DNA of 64,000 bases from an uncultured Acidobacteriota bacterium (GCA_903873705.1 CAIQPK010000031.1:1-64000); one strand, 5' to 3'. Counted from the stretch's first letter, positions 28,033 to 36,932 are shown. Notes: a model not told the origin generated them from the letters alone. Translations and numbers: made by a program.

Positions 28033-28305
28033 TCAGGCCGCCGCCCAATCCGGGGCGTTACCCAGCAACGCCGCTGCCGAAGACCGCGCATCGCCATCCC
28101 AGGCCGGCAGGTTGAATCCCGCAGTCGGGTGGGCGGAAACATCATTGCCGGACGCATGCTGCGCCCGCAGTGCCTTCAAAATCTCAATCCGGGCCGCCGC
28201 CTGCTCCACCGGCGAGGTCCGAGTCCAATAAACCAGGAAGCCCTGGCCGCAAATGTTGCAACGAATATCACTAGCGCTGTTCGAAGCCTTGCAAAGTACC
28301 TGCAT
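28033..28305 (-). CDS. Small zinc-ribbon-like protein
   Basis: 90-residue protein with a CxxC knuckle (RCNICGQGFLVYW, about residue 15) and another Cys near the N-terminus (VLCKAS). Its remaining sequence is Ala-rich and helical. A good ribosome site (AGGAG, 8 bases before the ATG at 28305) supports it as a gene. Function unknown; one CxxC pair suggests metal binding only if it dimerises or the N-terminal Cys takes part. Confidence 0.7.
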   Translation of the reverse strand: MQVLCKASNSASDIRCNICGQGFLVYWTRTSPVEQAAARIEILKALRAQHASGNDVSAHPTAGFNLPAWDGDARSSAAALLGNAPDWAAA

Positions 28306-28557
28306 TGTCGTTCTCCTCTGCGACCCATGCTGGCCGTCTACTCTCTTTGTTTCTAAGAGATACCAAATCGTAACTGCCCCGAACCGGGTCGTCCATGACC
28401 CAAAGGGACTACGCCACCCACGTTATCCATCCACTATTTCTGCCAGATAAAGAAGCCTCTACAGTTCCTTCTAGGATGCAGAAAAGCCTCAACCCACCAG
28501 CACCACCGTTTCGAACTCGGACTATCTTGTTCCGCAGGCGCTACTTACAATCTTCGC

Positions 28558-29301
28558 ATGGATCCCGCCGTTACAGACACCCACCCACAGCACCCGCACC
28601 ACCAACACCACGAGCGCCACGCTGGCTCCGGCGAAGTCATCCGCGATATCGTCATCGGCCTCGCCGACGGCCTCACCGTCCCCTTCGCCCTCGCCGCGGG
28701 CCTCTCCGGCGCACTCCAGTCCACCCGCCTCGTCGTTTTGGCTGGATTAGCCGAAATCGCAGCCGGCTCCATCGCCATGGGCCTCGGAGGATACCTTGCC
28801 GCCCACGGTGAGTTCGAACACTACCAATCCGAAAAGCTCCGCGAACAGCGCGAAATCGTCACCATGCCCGAGGACGAGGCCGAGGAAATCTACGACGTCT
28901 TCACCCGCTACGGCATCTCCCGCGAAGCCACCACTCCGGTCCTTACGGAGCTCCAGCAGAACCCCAAACAGTACGTCGACTTCATGATGCGCTTCGAGCT
29001 AGGCCTCGAAGAGCCCGACCCCCGCCGTGCCCTCCGCTCAGCCGCCACCATCGCCGTCTCTTATATAGTGGGCGGCGCCGTCCCCCTCTCCCCCTACATC
29101 CTCATGTCCCACAACCCCGTCGGAGCCCTCAAGGTCTCGGTCGGCGTCACCCTCCTCGCACTGGTCATCTTCGGTGCCGTCAAAGGCAAAGCCCTCCAAA
29201 CCGGCGTCCTGAAAAGCGCCATCCAGACCGCCCTCATCGGTGGCCTGGCCGCCGGCGCAGCCTTCGGCCTCGCCAAGCTCCTCAACAGCTCCGGCGTCTA
29301 A
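28558..29301 (+). CDS. VIT1/CCC1 family iron/manganese transporter
   Basis: 247-residue membrane protein of the vacuolar iron transporter family, which moves Fe2+ or Mn2+. The first helix carries VIRDIVIGLADGLTVPFALA, the second AGLAEIAAGSIAMGLGGYLA, both with family-typical acidic and Met residues. A cytoplasmic loop rich in Glu (EDEAEEIYDVF, EPDPRRAL) is followed by three C-terminal helices. The N-terminus is very histidine-rich (HPQHPHHQHHERH), which could bind metal. Confidence 0.92.
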   Translation: MDPAVTDTHPQHPHHQHHERHAGSGEVIRDIVIGLADGLTVPFALAAGLSGALQSTRLVVLAGLAEIAAGSIAMGLGGYLAAHGEFEHYQSEKLREQREIVTMPEDEAEEIYDVFTRYGISREATTPVLTELQQNPKQYVDFMMRFELGLEEPDPRRALRSAATIAVSYIVGGAVPLSPYILMSHNPVGALKVSVGVTLLALVIFGAVKGKALQTGVLKSAIQTALIGGLAAGAAFGLAKLLNSSGV

Positions 29302-29341
29302 CCCACACCACCACCCTTCATCTCGGCCTTCTTTTTAAGAA

Positions 29342-29379
29342 TGTCATCTCGACCGGAGCGCAGCGTAGTGGAGAGATCC
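29342..29379. repeat. Dispersed intergenic repeat, TGTCATC...GAGCGCAGCG type
   Basis: The segment starts TGTCATCTCGACC and continues GGAGCGCAGCG to GAGATCC. A shortened relative is at 35227-35254 (TGTCATCCTGAGCGCAGCG then GGATCT). Similar sequences are common between genes in several phyla. Confidence 0.5.
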
Positions 29380-29459
29380 CCGCATTGGAGGAGCTCGCCG
29401 AGCCATTACAGCCGCGGGACGATCTCCCGCCACGGTAAACTCCTCACAACGAGGAACGC

Positions 29460-29999
29460 ATGCCCGCAGCATCCCTCATCCCAGTGGACGAGTATCTCCG
29501 CACAACCTATCGGCCGGACTGCGATTACATCGACGGGCATGTCATAGGCAGAAATGCGGGCGAGCGCCCCCACGGACGCTTACAAGTTATTCTCGGCGCT
29601 CTCTTCCTTACCCATTTCGACACTTGGAAGCTCGTCCCTTTGCTAGCTCAAAGAGTGCAAGTGAGCGGCTCGAGATATCGAGTGCCCGACATCTGCGTCG
29701 TCCGCGCCTCCGACCCGGCGGACAACATCGTCATGGTCCCACCTCTGCTCTGCATCGAAATCCTTTCCAGCGAAGACCGCTTCTCCCGCCTCCAGGAGCG
29801 CGTAAACGACTTCGCCGGCATGGGTGTAGCGAACATCTGGGTACTGGATCCCTGGGAGCGCACCGCGTATTACGCGTCGACCCGCGGCTTCACTCAACCC
29901 GATGACGGCACCCTTCGCGTCAATGGCACCCCCATCGCCATCAAGCTGGCTGACATCTTCGCGCAGCTCGATAAACTCAGCACACCCGCCGCTCGCTAG
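29460..29999 (+). CDS. Uma2 family (PD-(D/E)XK fold) putative endonuclease
   Basis: 179-residue protein of the Uma2/DUF820 family. The nuclease-fold residues are visible: Asp in RVPDICVV (about residue 79), Glu in LCIEILSSED (about 99) and a downstream hydrophobic strand NIWVLDP. Members are abundant and often multicopy in cyanobacteria and Acidobacteriota, with unknown biological role. It stands alone after the intergenic repeat, with no antitoxin-like gene adjacent. Confidence 0.87.
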   Translation: MPAASLIPVDEYLRTTYRPDCDYIDGHVIGRNAGERPHGRLQVILGALFLTHFDTWKLVPLLAQRVQVSGSRYRVPDICVVRASDPADNIVMVPPLLCIEILSSEDRFSRLQERVNDFAGMGVANIWVLDPWERTAYYASTRGFTQPDDGTLRVNGTPIAIKLADIFAQLDKLSTPAAR

Positions 30000-30035
30000 A
30001 GCAGGGAACTCCCGCTGGCGTTATCCTTATTACCT

Positions 30036-32069
30036 GTGAGCAACCCAATCAAAATCCAGCTTCCTGACGGCTCCATCCGCGAAGTCGCCCCCGGCACCAC
30101 ACCCCTCGACATCGCCAACAGCATCTCCCCGCGCCTCGCCGCCGTGGTCGTCGTCGCGCGCATCAAGCCCCTCGCCGCCACCACCGCCAACCCCACCGAG
30201 GCGGCACTCGAGCAGAGCGAAGAGGCCATGTACTCCAGCCACGCGCCCGCCGCCGAGCGCGTCGTCGACCTCACCACGCCACTCACCGAAGACGTCACCC
30301 TCGAGCTCCTCAAAGAAACCGACCCCGCCGCTCTCCGCGTCGTCCGCCACTCCGCCGCGCACGTCATGGCCACCGCCATCCTCGAGCTCTTCCCCGAAAC
30401 CAAGCTCGGCCACGGCCCCGCCACCGACAACGGCTTCTTCTACGACGTCTACCGCGAAGTCCCCTTCACCGAGTCCGACCTGGCCCTCATCGAGGCCCGC
30501 ATGGCCGAAGTCGTCGCCCGCGACGAACCCTTCGTCCGCGTCGAAGAGCCCCGCGCCAAGGCCCTCACCGACTACTCCGCCCAGGGCGAGTTCATGAAGG
30601 TCCACTTCATCGAGCGCTTCACCAAAGAAGGCGAAGAAGTCTCCCTCTACAAGAACGGCAACTTCACTGACTTCTGCCGCGGCCCCCACGTCCCCAGCAC
30701 CTCACGCGTCAAAGCCTTCAAGCTCACCTCGCTCGCCGGTGCCTACTGGCTTGGCGACGAGAACAACAAGCAGCTGCAGCGCCTCTACGGCACCGCCTTC
30801 TTCAACACCCGGGACCTCGACGCCCACTTCAAGCATCTCGAAGAAATCAAGGCCCGCGACCACCGCACCCTCGGCAAGCAGCTCGACCTCTTCAGCATCC
30901 AGGAAGTCGCCGGCGCCGGCCTCATCTTCTGGCACCCCAAAGGCGGCCTCATCCGCAAAGCCATGGAAGACTGGATGCGCGAAGAGTGCATCCGCCGCGG
31001 CTACCACATGGTCTTTACGCCGCACATCATGCGCCGCGAGCTCTGGAAGATCTCCGGCCATGAGGACGTCTACTCCGAAAACATGTACCCGGCTATGACC
31101 CTGGACGATGCCGAGTACAGGTTGAAGCCCATGAACTGCCCCGGCCACATCCTCATCTACAAGTCCACCCCGAAGTCCTACCGCGACCTCCCGCAGCGCT
31201 ACGCTGAACTCGGCAACGTCTACCGCTACGAGCGCTCCGGAACCATGCACGGCCTGCTCCGCGTCCGCGGCTTCACCCAGGACGACGCCCACATCTTCTG
31301 CACCCGCGACCAGATCGACTCCGAAATCGAAGCCTGCCTCGACTTCGCCGAAGCCGTCCTCCACACCTTCGGCTTCAAGGAGTACCGCGTCGAGCTCTCC
31401 ACCCACCAGCCCGGCAACCCCGACTTCATCGGCACCCCCGAAGAGTGGGCCCAGGCCGAAGGCGCCCTCCACGGCGTCCTCACCCGCCGCGGCCTCTCCT
31501 TCCAGACCTTCCCCGGCGAAGCCGCCTTCTACGGCCCCAAGATCGACGTCAAGCTCGTCGACGTCCTCGGCCGCCTCTGGCAGCTCTCCACCGTCCAGTT
31601 CGACTTCAAACTCCCCCAGCGCTTCGAGCTCGAATACACCGGCGAAGACGGCCTAAAGCACCAGCCCGTGATGGTCCACCGCGCCCTCTTCGGTTCGGTC
31701 GAGCGCTTCTTCGGCGTCCTCATCGAGCACTATGCCGGCGCCTTCCCCATGTGGCTAGCCCCGGTCCAGATCGGCCTCGTGCCCATCTCCAACGAGAAAC
31801 ACCTCGACTACGCCAACGAAGTCAAAGCCAAACTCGAAGCCGCCGGTCTCCGTGTCGAGCTCGACGCCTCAAACAGCAAGATGCAAGGCAAAATCCGCGA
31901 CTTCGGCCTCCAGAAAATCCCCTTCATCCTCATCATGGGCGACAAGGAAGCCGCCACCAACTCCGTAAGCGTCCGCGTCCGCGCCAAAGGCGACGAAGGC
32001 TCCGTCTCCCTGGACGACTTCATCACGCGTGCCAAAACCCTCGTATCCGAACACGCCATGCAGTTGTAA
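30036..32069 (+). CDS. thrS: Threonyl-tRNA synthetase
   Basis: Class II synthetase of 677 residues. Order: N-terminal TGS domain (IKIQLPDGSIREVAPG), editing domain with HSAAHVMA and HPxH-type residues, catalytic core with motif 2 NVYRYERSGTMHGLLRVRGFTQDDAH and motif 3 MVHRALFGSVERFFGVLIE, and C-terminal anticodon-binding domain. The start is GTG 30036. The usual infC neighbour is absent. The stop lies two bases before the next ATG, so a dioxygenase gene is co-transcribed. The leader is too short for a T-box to be seen. Confidence 0.97.
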   Translation: MSNPIKIQLPDGSIREVAPGTTPLDIANSISPRLAAVVVVARIKPLAATTANPTEAALEQSEEAMYSSHAPAAERVVDLTTPLTEDVTLELLKETDPAALRVVRHSAAHVMATAILELFPETKLGHGPATDNGFFYDVYREVPFTESDLALIEARMAEVVARDEPFVRVEEPRAKALTDYSAQGEFMKVHFIERFTKEGEEVSLYKNGNFTDFCRGPHVPSTSRVKAFKLTSLAGAYWLGDENNKQLQRLYGTAFFNTRDLDAHFKHLEEIKARDHRTLGKQLDLFSIQEVAGAGLIFWHPKGGLIRKAMEDWMREECIRRGYHMVFTPHIMRRELWKISGHEDVYSENMYPAMTLDDAEYRLKPMNCPGHILIYKSTPKSYRDLPQRYAELGNVYRYERSGTMHGLLRVRGFTQDDAHIFCTRDQIDSEIEACLDFAEAVLHTFGFKEYRVELSTHQPGNPDFIGTPEEWAQAEGALHGVLTRRGLSFQTFPGEAAFYGPKIDVKLVDVLGRLWQLSTVQFDFKLPQRFELEYTGEDGLKHQPVMVHRALFGSVERFFGVLIEHYAGAFPMWLAPVQIGLVPISNEKHLDYANEVKAKLEAAGLRVELDASNSKMQGKIRDFGLQKIPFILIMGDKEAATNSVSVRVRAKGDEGSVSLDDFITRAKTLVSEHAMQL

Positions 32070-32071
32070 AC

Positions 32072-32758
32072 ATGATCGATCTCGGCCAGTTCGAAAGGGA
32101 GGGCTTCGCCATGGAGCCCTCCCTTCTTACTTCCGCTGAAATCAGCGAACTCATTGTGCTTCTCGACGCAGCGGCACGGCACGAGTCAAAGCGCGGTGGC
32201 GTGCGTGATGTCATGGACTTAGTCCCCGAAATCCACGCTATCGCACAACATGCCAACGTTCGCGCGATCGTGGACGCAATACTCGGACCGGACGCCTTCA
32301 TCGTCCGCTCCACGCTCTTCGACAAAACGCCCGAAGCGAACTGGAAAGTCCCCTGGCACCAGGATCTCACCATCGCCGTATACAAACGCCGGGATACTAA
32401 CGGCTACGGGCCATGGTCAATGAAGCAAGACATCCAGCATGTCCAGCCACCAACTGAAGTCCTCGCACGCATGGTCACAGTGCGCGTCCATCTCGACGCC
32501 TGCCCGGCAACCAACGGTGCTCTTCGCGTGATCCCCGGAACCCATCACCTCGGCCGCCTCAATCGGAACCACACCGGAAATTACGTCGATGAAACACGAG
32601 CCATCACCTGCGCAGCGCAAGCGGGTGAAGCCCTCATCATGCGGCCTCTGTTACTTCACGCGTCCTCCGCTTCCACCGCTCCCGGTCATCGGCGCGTTCT
32701 TCACTTCGACTTCGCGATCGGCAACCTTGCCAATAGTCTGCGATGGGCGTTAGCCTGA
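32072..32758 (+). CDS. Phytanoyl-CoA dioxygenase (PhyH) family protein
   Basis: 228-residue Fe(II)/2-oxoglutarate-dependent oxygenase. The iron facial triad is visible: HxD in PWHQDLT (about residue 92) and distal His in LLLHASS (about 190), with Arg in GHRRVLHFDF for 2-oxoglutarate. IPGTHHLGRL is also typical of the family. It starts two bases after the thrS stop and is probably translationally coupled. The substrate is unknown; a link to tRNA or threonine is possible but unsupported. Confidence 0.87.
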   Translation: MIDLGQFEREGFAMEPSLLTSAEISELIVLLDAAARHESKRGGVRDVMDLVPEIHAIAQHANVRAIVDAILGPDAFIVRSTLFDKTPEANWKVPWHQDLTIAVYKRRDTNGYGPWSMKQDIQHVQPPTEVLARMVTVRVHLDACPATNGALRVIPGTHHLGRLNRNHTGNYVDETRAITCAAQAGEALIMRPLLLHASSASTAPGHRRVLHFDFAIGNLANSLRWALA

Positions 32759-32766
32759 ACCCGCTT

Positions 32767-32824
32767 TGTATACGCCGCTATACATAAAATAATCTATGTA
32801 TACTTTTTGCACATAATGTATACA
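32767..32824. promoter_or_regulatory. Four phased TGTATAC operator-like sites before the Fic gene
   Basis: Four near-palindromic octamers, TGTATACG (32767), GCTATACA (32777), TGTATACT (32797) and TGTATACA (32817), begin 10, 20 and 20 bases apart, so all face the same side of the helix. The last ends six bases before the ATG. The tract is AT-rich in a GC-rich region. It probably overlaps the promoter and is a binding site for a repressor, perhaps the Fic protein's own C-terminal winged helix. Inference only. Confidence 0.65.
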
Positions 32825-32830
32825 TAAATA

Positions 32831-33943
32831 ATGCAGCCTGCAATCCCGGAACCGTTGCCCATCAATCATCTCGACTGGGAATCTCTCATCCCCGCGATGG
32901 GAAAGGCGAACCGAGCGATATCGGAGTTCAGCGGCCTCCTCCGCTATCTGCCTGACGCCTCCCTGTTGATGTCTCCTTTGGCCATGCGCGAGGCGGTTTT
33001 GTCTTCCCGCATTGAGGGAACAACCGCCACGGTGACTCAAGTCCTCCGCTTCCAAGCCGGTGAAGACGCCTCCGACGAGGGAAGTCGCCGGGACATCGAA
33101 GAGATCGTCAACTACCGCAAGACGTTACGCATCGCCGAACGCGAACTCCGCAAAAAGCCCTTCTGTCTCAATCTTCTGCTTACGCTGCATGAGAACCTCA
33201 TGGCCAGTGTTCGAGGCCAGAACAAGGCGCCTGGTCAGTTCCGTCGCGTGCAAAACTACATCGGCCGTCACGGCCGTCCGATAGAACATGCCGACTTCGT
33301 CCCCCCTTCGCCGTTGATCATGCTCAATGCGCTGGGCGAATGGGAAAAGTATTATCACCACGAAGACAAGGATGCGATCGTTCAACTCGCGATCGTTCAC
33401 GCGCAATTTGAGTTCCTGCATCCCTTCCTCGATGGCAATGGAAGACTGGGGCGCATCCTCGTACCGTTGTTTCTGTTCAACAAGGGCATTCTCAACACAC
33501 CGACCTTCTATCTTTCGGAATATCTGGAGGATCACCGCGAAGACTATGTGGGCCACCTCCGTGAACTAGGCCGCTCAAAGAAAGCCTGGACGCAATGGTG
33601 TCTCTTTTTTCTGGAAGCCGTCACCACGCAGGCTCAATGGAACATCGACCGCGTAACACGTATCCTTCACCTGCACCAGAAGCTCCGCGATCGCATGTTT
33701 GAACTGACAAACTCCCGGTTCGCCCTCGCGTTGCTGGATGCCATGTTCGCGCAGCCTATCTTTCAAGCAGAAGCTCTCCACTCCCGCACAGACATGCCCA
33801 CTCGCGCCATGGTATTACGGCTCCTCGGCAAGCTCGTGGCAGATGGCACGTTGAAATTGCTGGTCACACGCTCCGGCCGTCGCCCTGCGGTGTACTCTCT
33901 CCACGAGCTCGTCCGTCTCTGCGAAAGCCGCCCACGTAAATAG
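32831..33943 (+). CDS. Fic family AMP-transferase
   Basis: 370-residue Fic protein. The N-terminal Fic_N region includes a self-inhibitory helix motif, SSRIEGT (S/TxxxE G type, about residue 58), so it is class II. The catalytic loop is HPFLDGNGRLGR (about residue 197), complete with the active His. The C-terminal 100 residues look like a winged helix, as in the Shewanella SoFic-like group. It transfers AMP to target hydroxyls by family knowledge. No Shine-Dalgarno is seen before the ATG. No antitoxin gene is adjacent, as expected for class II. Confidence 0.93.
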   Translation: MQPAIPEPLPINHLDWESLIPAMGKANRAISEFSGLLRYLPDASLLMSPLAMREAVLSSRIEGTTATVTQVLRFQAGEDASDEGSRRDIEEIVNYRKTLRIAERELRKKPFCLNLLLTLHENLMASVRGQNKAPGQFRRVQNYIGRHGRPIEHADFVPPSPLIMLNALGEWEKYYHHEDKDAIVQLAIVHAQFEFLHPFLDGNGRLGRILVPLFLFNKGILNTPTFYLSEYLEDHREDYVGHLRELGRSKKAWTQWCLFFLEAVTTQAQWNIDRVTRILHLHQKLRDRMFELTNSRFALALLDAMFAQPIFQAEALHSRTDMPTRAMVLRLLGKLVADGTLKLLVTRSGRRPAVYSLHELVRLCESRPRK

Positions 33944-33979
33944 AAAGCCTCCAACACAACTCCTCCGCATCCAACCCCT

Positions 33980-34516
33980 ATGACCCAGCTCGCCAACCGC
34001 GTCACTGCCCAGGACCACTCGCAAGGCAAGACCAACGCACCCTGGACCCTCGTCGAGTACGGCGACTACCAGTGCCCCTCCTGCGGCGAAGCCCACCCCA
34101 TCGTCAAGCAGCTGCAGGCCCACTTCGGCGACCAGCTCCGCTTCGTCTTCCGCCACTACCCGCTCCCCATGCACCCCTTCGCCGAGCACGCCGCCGAAGC
34201 CGCCGAGTTCGCCTCCGCCCACGGCAAGTTCTGGGAGATGCACGACCTCCTCTTCTCCCACCAGCGCGACCTCCGCGACGCCGTCCTACTCAAGTCCGCC
34301 GTCACCCTCCGCCTCTCATCCGACCACCTCAAGCACGCCCTCGCCGAAGGCACCTACGCCCCCCGCGTCAAGTCCGACATCGACAGCGGCGACGCCTCCG
34401 GCCTCGAAGGCACGCCCACCTTCTACATCAACGGCGCCCGACACGACGGCGACTACGACTTCGACACCCTCGTCCAGGCCATCGAAAGTCACACCAAACT
34501 CAAAAGCGGCCTCTAG
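33980..34516 (+). CDS. DsbA family thioredoxin-fold protein
   Basis: 178-residue oxidoreductase with a CPSC active site in YGDYQCPSCGEAH (about residue 35) and the cis-Pro in GTPTFYINGARH (about 147). It has no signal peptide, so it is cytoplasmic unlike classical DsbA. It resembles thioredoxin-like domains often annotated with NhaA or DsbA. It follows the Fic gene by 36 bases. Confidence 0.9.
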   Translation: MTQLANRVTAQDHSQGKTNAPWTLVEYGDYQCPSCGEAHPIVKQLQAHFGDQLRFVFRHYPLPMHPFAEHAAEAAEFASAHGKFWEMHDLLFSHQRDLRDAVLLKSAVTLRLSSDHLKHALAEGTYAPRVKSDIDSGDASGLEGTPTFYINGARHDGDYDFDTLVQAIESHTKLKSGL

Positions 34517-34627
34517 CTAGCTCTTCCGCGACACAGCCGTCCCATATGACACAATCCTGACATCCACCCGGGCCCCGATTCCCATAACATGATGGCCATC
34601 CGCTCTACTTCGCCGAAGGAGTCCTCC

Positions 34628-35092
34628 ATGACCCGCGCCCTCGCCCTTCTCTCCGCTTGCCTCTTCGCCGCATCGCTCGCCCACGCCCAGGCCCCCGCCG
34701 CCATGTCGTTCAAGCCCGCGGCCACCGCGCCAATGCAGGCCATGCCCATCCTCCCCGCCTGCGCCACTGCCTCCATCGCCGACGGCGACCCGGCCAAACC
34801 CTACAACATGATCATGCTCAAGATCAAAGCCGGCTGCGTCATCCCGCAGCACTGGCACTCCGCCAACGAGCGCCTCATCATCATCAGCGGCAAGGGCCAC
34901 GCCGCCATGAAGGGCATGCCCGCCACCGAGCTCAACACCGGCGACCTCATCGTCCTCCCCGCCAAGGGCATCCACCTCTTCCACGCCGTCGTCGACGTCG
35001 TCCTCTACGACATCTCCGACGGCCCTTTCGACATCCACTACGTCGACGGAACCGGCAAAGAAATCACCCCCGCCGAAGCCTTCAAGTCCTAG
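34628..35092 (+). CDS. Exported cupin domain protein
   Basis: 154-residue protein with a signal peptide (TRALALLSACLFAASLAHA). The single beta-barrel has cupin motif 1, GCVIPQHWHSANERLIIISG (His and Glu ligands), and motif 2, LPAKGIHLFHAV. The ATG at 34628 follows AAGGAG by eight bases. A non-catalytic or unknown periplasmic metal protein. Ligand not predictable. Confidence 0.85.
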   Translation: MTRALALLSACLFAASLAHAQAPAAMSFKPAATAPMQAMPILPACATASIADGDPAKPYNMIMLKIKAGCVIPQHWHSANERLIIISGKGHAAMKGMPATELNTGDLIVLPAKGIHLFHAVVDVVLYDISDGPFDIHYVDGTGKEITPAEAFKS

Positions 35093-35408
35093 CTCCACGT
35101 GCGGCCTGCCACTCACCAGGTGGTAGGCCGTGCGCAGACCGCAAAGGAGAGACGCCCGCATCGGCAGTTGCCTTTGCGGTTGCGGTTGCCTTTGCGATCC
35201 TTAGACAATTTCTTCTTGGAAGAAATTGTCATCCTGAGCGCAGCGAACGGATCTGCTTCACCGCTCTTGCACTCTCCCGTTTTTGCCGTCGTTCTCCCAA
35301 CCACAGCAACCTCATCTCGAAGGCCACCTATGCGGCCGAACCGAAGAGATCCGTACACTCGCTCCCGCGCTTCTGCGTCAAAGTAGACGAAGATAAGAAG
35401 CAGCCGCC
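35093..35408. other. Repeat-rich intergenic region
   Basis: 316 bases with no supported gene. It contains an imperfect direct repeat of GTTGCCTTTGCG (35168-35197), a strong palindrome at 35204-35230 and a dispersed-repeat copy at 35227-35254. Confidence 0.55.
35204..35254. repeat. 12-base palindrome joined to a dispersed repeat
   Basis: A perfect inverted repeat GACAATTTCTTC / GAAGAAATTGTC (35204-35215, 35219-35230) overlaps the beginning of TGTCATCCTGAGCGCAGCG, the relative of 29342-29379. As an RNA it would form a stable hairpin, possibly the end of the cupin transcript. Confidence 0.6.
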
Positions 35409-35933
35409 ATGCCGCCACCGCCCATCGTCGAAACCGCCACCATCCACGCTCCACTCGACCGCGTCTTCGCGCTCTCAACCCGCATAGAGCTGGTCCAACG
35501 CACCCTCGGCATGCAGCTAGTCGACACCGGCGTAGCAGGCGGCATCACCTCCGGCCACATCACCGCCAACAGCCGAGTCGTCTGGCGCGGCTGGAAGTTC
35601 GGCCTCCCCACCGCGCACCACACCCTCATCACGGCTTTCGAAGCCCCGCACACCACCGCCGCAGGCCAAACCTCCGCGTTCTTCGAAGACTCACAAGAGC
35701 AAGGCCGCTTCCGCACCTTCCGCCACGAGCACTTCTTTACCGAAACAGCCGACGAAACCAACCTCGAAGACCACATCCACTTCACCCTCCCCTTCGGCCC
35801 GTTCGGCCGCATCGCCGCGAAGCTTCTCCTTGCCCCGCACATCCGCAAACTAGCCCGGCGTCGCTTCGCCCTCATCAAGCAGCTCGCTGAATCCGAAGGC
35901 TGGCGCGAATGGATAAAAAATCATCCGGCCTGA
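35409..35933 (+). CDS. SRPBCC (START-like) family protein
   Basis: 174-residue cytoplasmic protein of the Bet v 1/START-like fold, similar to polyketide cyclase/dehydrase and SRPBCC ligand-binding proteins. Typical N-terminal strand: VETATIHAPLDRVFALSTR. A C-terminal helix follows LPFGPFGRIAAKLLLAPHI. Members bind small hydrophobic ligands; role unknown. It precedes the NADP-dependent oxidoreductase by 34 bases and may be in the same transcript. Confidence 0.8.
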   Translation: MPPPPIVETATIHAPLDRVFALSTRIELVQRTLGMQLVDTGVAGGITSGHITANSRVVWRGWKFGLPTAHHTLITAFEAPHTTAAGQTSAFFEDSQEQGRFRTFRHEHFFTETADETNLEDHIHFTLPFGPFGRIAAKLLLAPHIRKLARRRFALIKQLAESEGWREWIKNHPA

Positions 35934-35967
35934 CCTGCGCATCTCATCAGACACAGAGGAGCCCCAC

Positions 35968-36870
35968 ATGAAAGCCATCGTCCTGCACGAGTACGGTCCG
36001 CCCTCCAACCTCAAGCTCGAAGACGTCGACGATCCCAAGCCCGGCCCCGGCGAAATCCTCATTCGCGTCTCCGCCACCAGCGTCAACCCCATCGACTACA
36101 AGATGCGCGCCGGCAAAGCCGTCCCCGTCACCTTCCCCGCCATCCTCGGTTACGACGTCGCCGGCATCGTCCGCGAACTCGGCGAAGGCGTCACCGGCTT
36201 CACCATCGGCGACCGCGTCTTCTGCCGCACCGGCAGCGCCTACGCCGAGCTCGCCGTAGCTAAAGCTTCGGAAGTCGCCCACGTCCCCGAAGGCGTCGAG
36301 CTCACCACCGCTGCTGCCCTTCCCGTCGTCTGCACCACGGCCGACCAGCTCATCCGCGACGCCGTCAAAGCCCAGTCCGGCCAGACCATCCTGCTCACCG
36401 GAACCCTCGGCAGCGTAGGCCGCTGCGCCCTCTTCTGTGCGCTCTCCCTCGGCGTCAAGGTCATCGCCGGCGTCCGCAAAAAGCAGATCGACGAAGCCAA
36501 ATCTCTCGGCGCCATCGAGGCCATCGACATCACTGACGACGATGCCATCGCCCGCCTCGGCACCCTCGACGCCGTAGCCGACACCATCGGCGGCCCACTC
36601 TCAGCCAAGCTACTATCGAAGGTCAAACCCGGAGGCTACTACGGCGCCATCACCGGCCCACCGCAGGACGCCGCTCTCCACCCCACCGTCACCATCAACG
36701 CCTTCGGCTCCCACCCCGACGCCCCCGCCATGATTCCCTACGCCGAAGCCATCCGCGACGGCAAACTCATCTTCCCCATCGAACGCATCATGCCCCTAAG
36801 CGAAGCCGCCGAAGCCCACGCCCTCTTGGAAAAAGGCGGCGTCCCCGGCAAGGTAGTCCTCACCGCTTAA
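35968..36870 (+). CDS. NADP-dependent MDR-family oxidoreductase (quinone reductase-like)
   Basis: 300-residue medium-chain dehydrogenase/reductase lacking the structural zinc loop. N-terminal GroES-like domain: MKAIVLHEYGPPSNLKLEDV and NPIDYKMRAG. Nucleotide site: LLTGTLGSVGRCALFCA (about 145-160), in place of the usual GAAGGVG. It is preceded by GAGGAG-type sequence. Likely reduces quinones or enones with NADPH. Confidence 0.9.
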   Translation: MKAIVLHEYGPPSNLKLEDVDDPKPGPGEILIRVSATSVNPIDYKMRAGKAVPVTFPAILGYDVAGIVRELGEGVTGFTIGDRVFCRTGSAYAELAVAKASEVAHVPEGVELTTAAALPVVCTTADQLIRDAVKAQSGQTILLTGTLGSVGRCALFCALSLGVKVIAGVRKKQIDEAKSLGAIEAIDITDDDAIARLGTLDAVADTIGGPLSAKLLSKVKPGGYYGAITGPPQDAALHPTVTINAFGSHPDAPAMIPYAEAIRDGKLIFPIERIMPLSEAAEAHALLEKGGVPGKVVLTA

Positions 36871-36877
36871 ACAGCGA

Positions 36878-36905
36878 AGCGTAGTGAAGTTCCCTTCACT
36901 ACGCT
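36878..36905. terminator. Hairpin between convergent genes
   Basis: Perfect 12-base stem AGCGTAGTGAAG / CTTCACTACGCT with a four-base loop, eight bases after the oxidoreductase stop and before the end of khpB. It may terminate both transcripts, although no T run follows. Confidence 0.65.
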
Positions 36906-36926
36906 CTACTCTCTACCCTCTACGCT
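36899..36926. repeat. Heptanucleotide array CTACNCT, 4 units (second of three)
   Basis: Units CTACGCT, CTACTCT, CTACCCT, CTACGCT. The first unit is part of the preceding hairpin's right arm. Confidence 0.75.
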
Positions 36927-36932
36927 CTGTTA

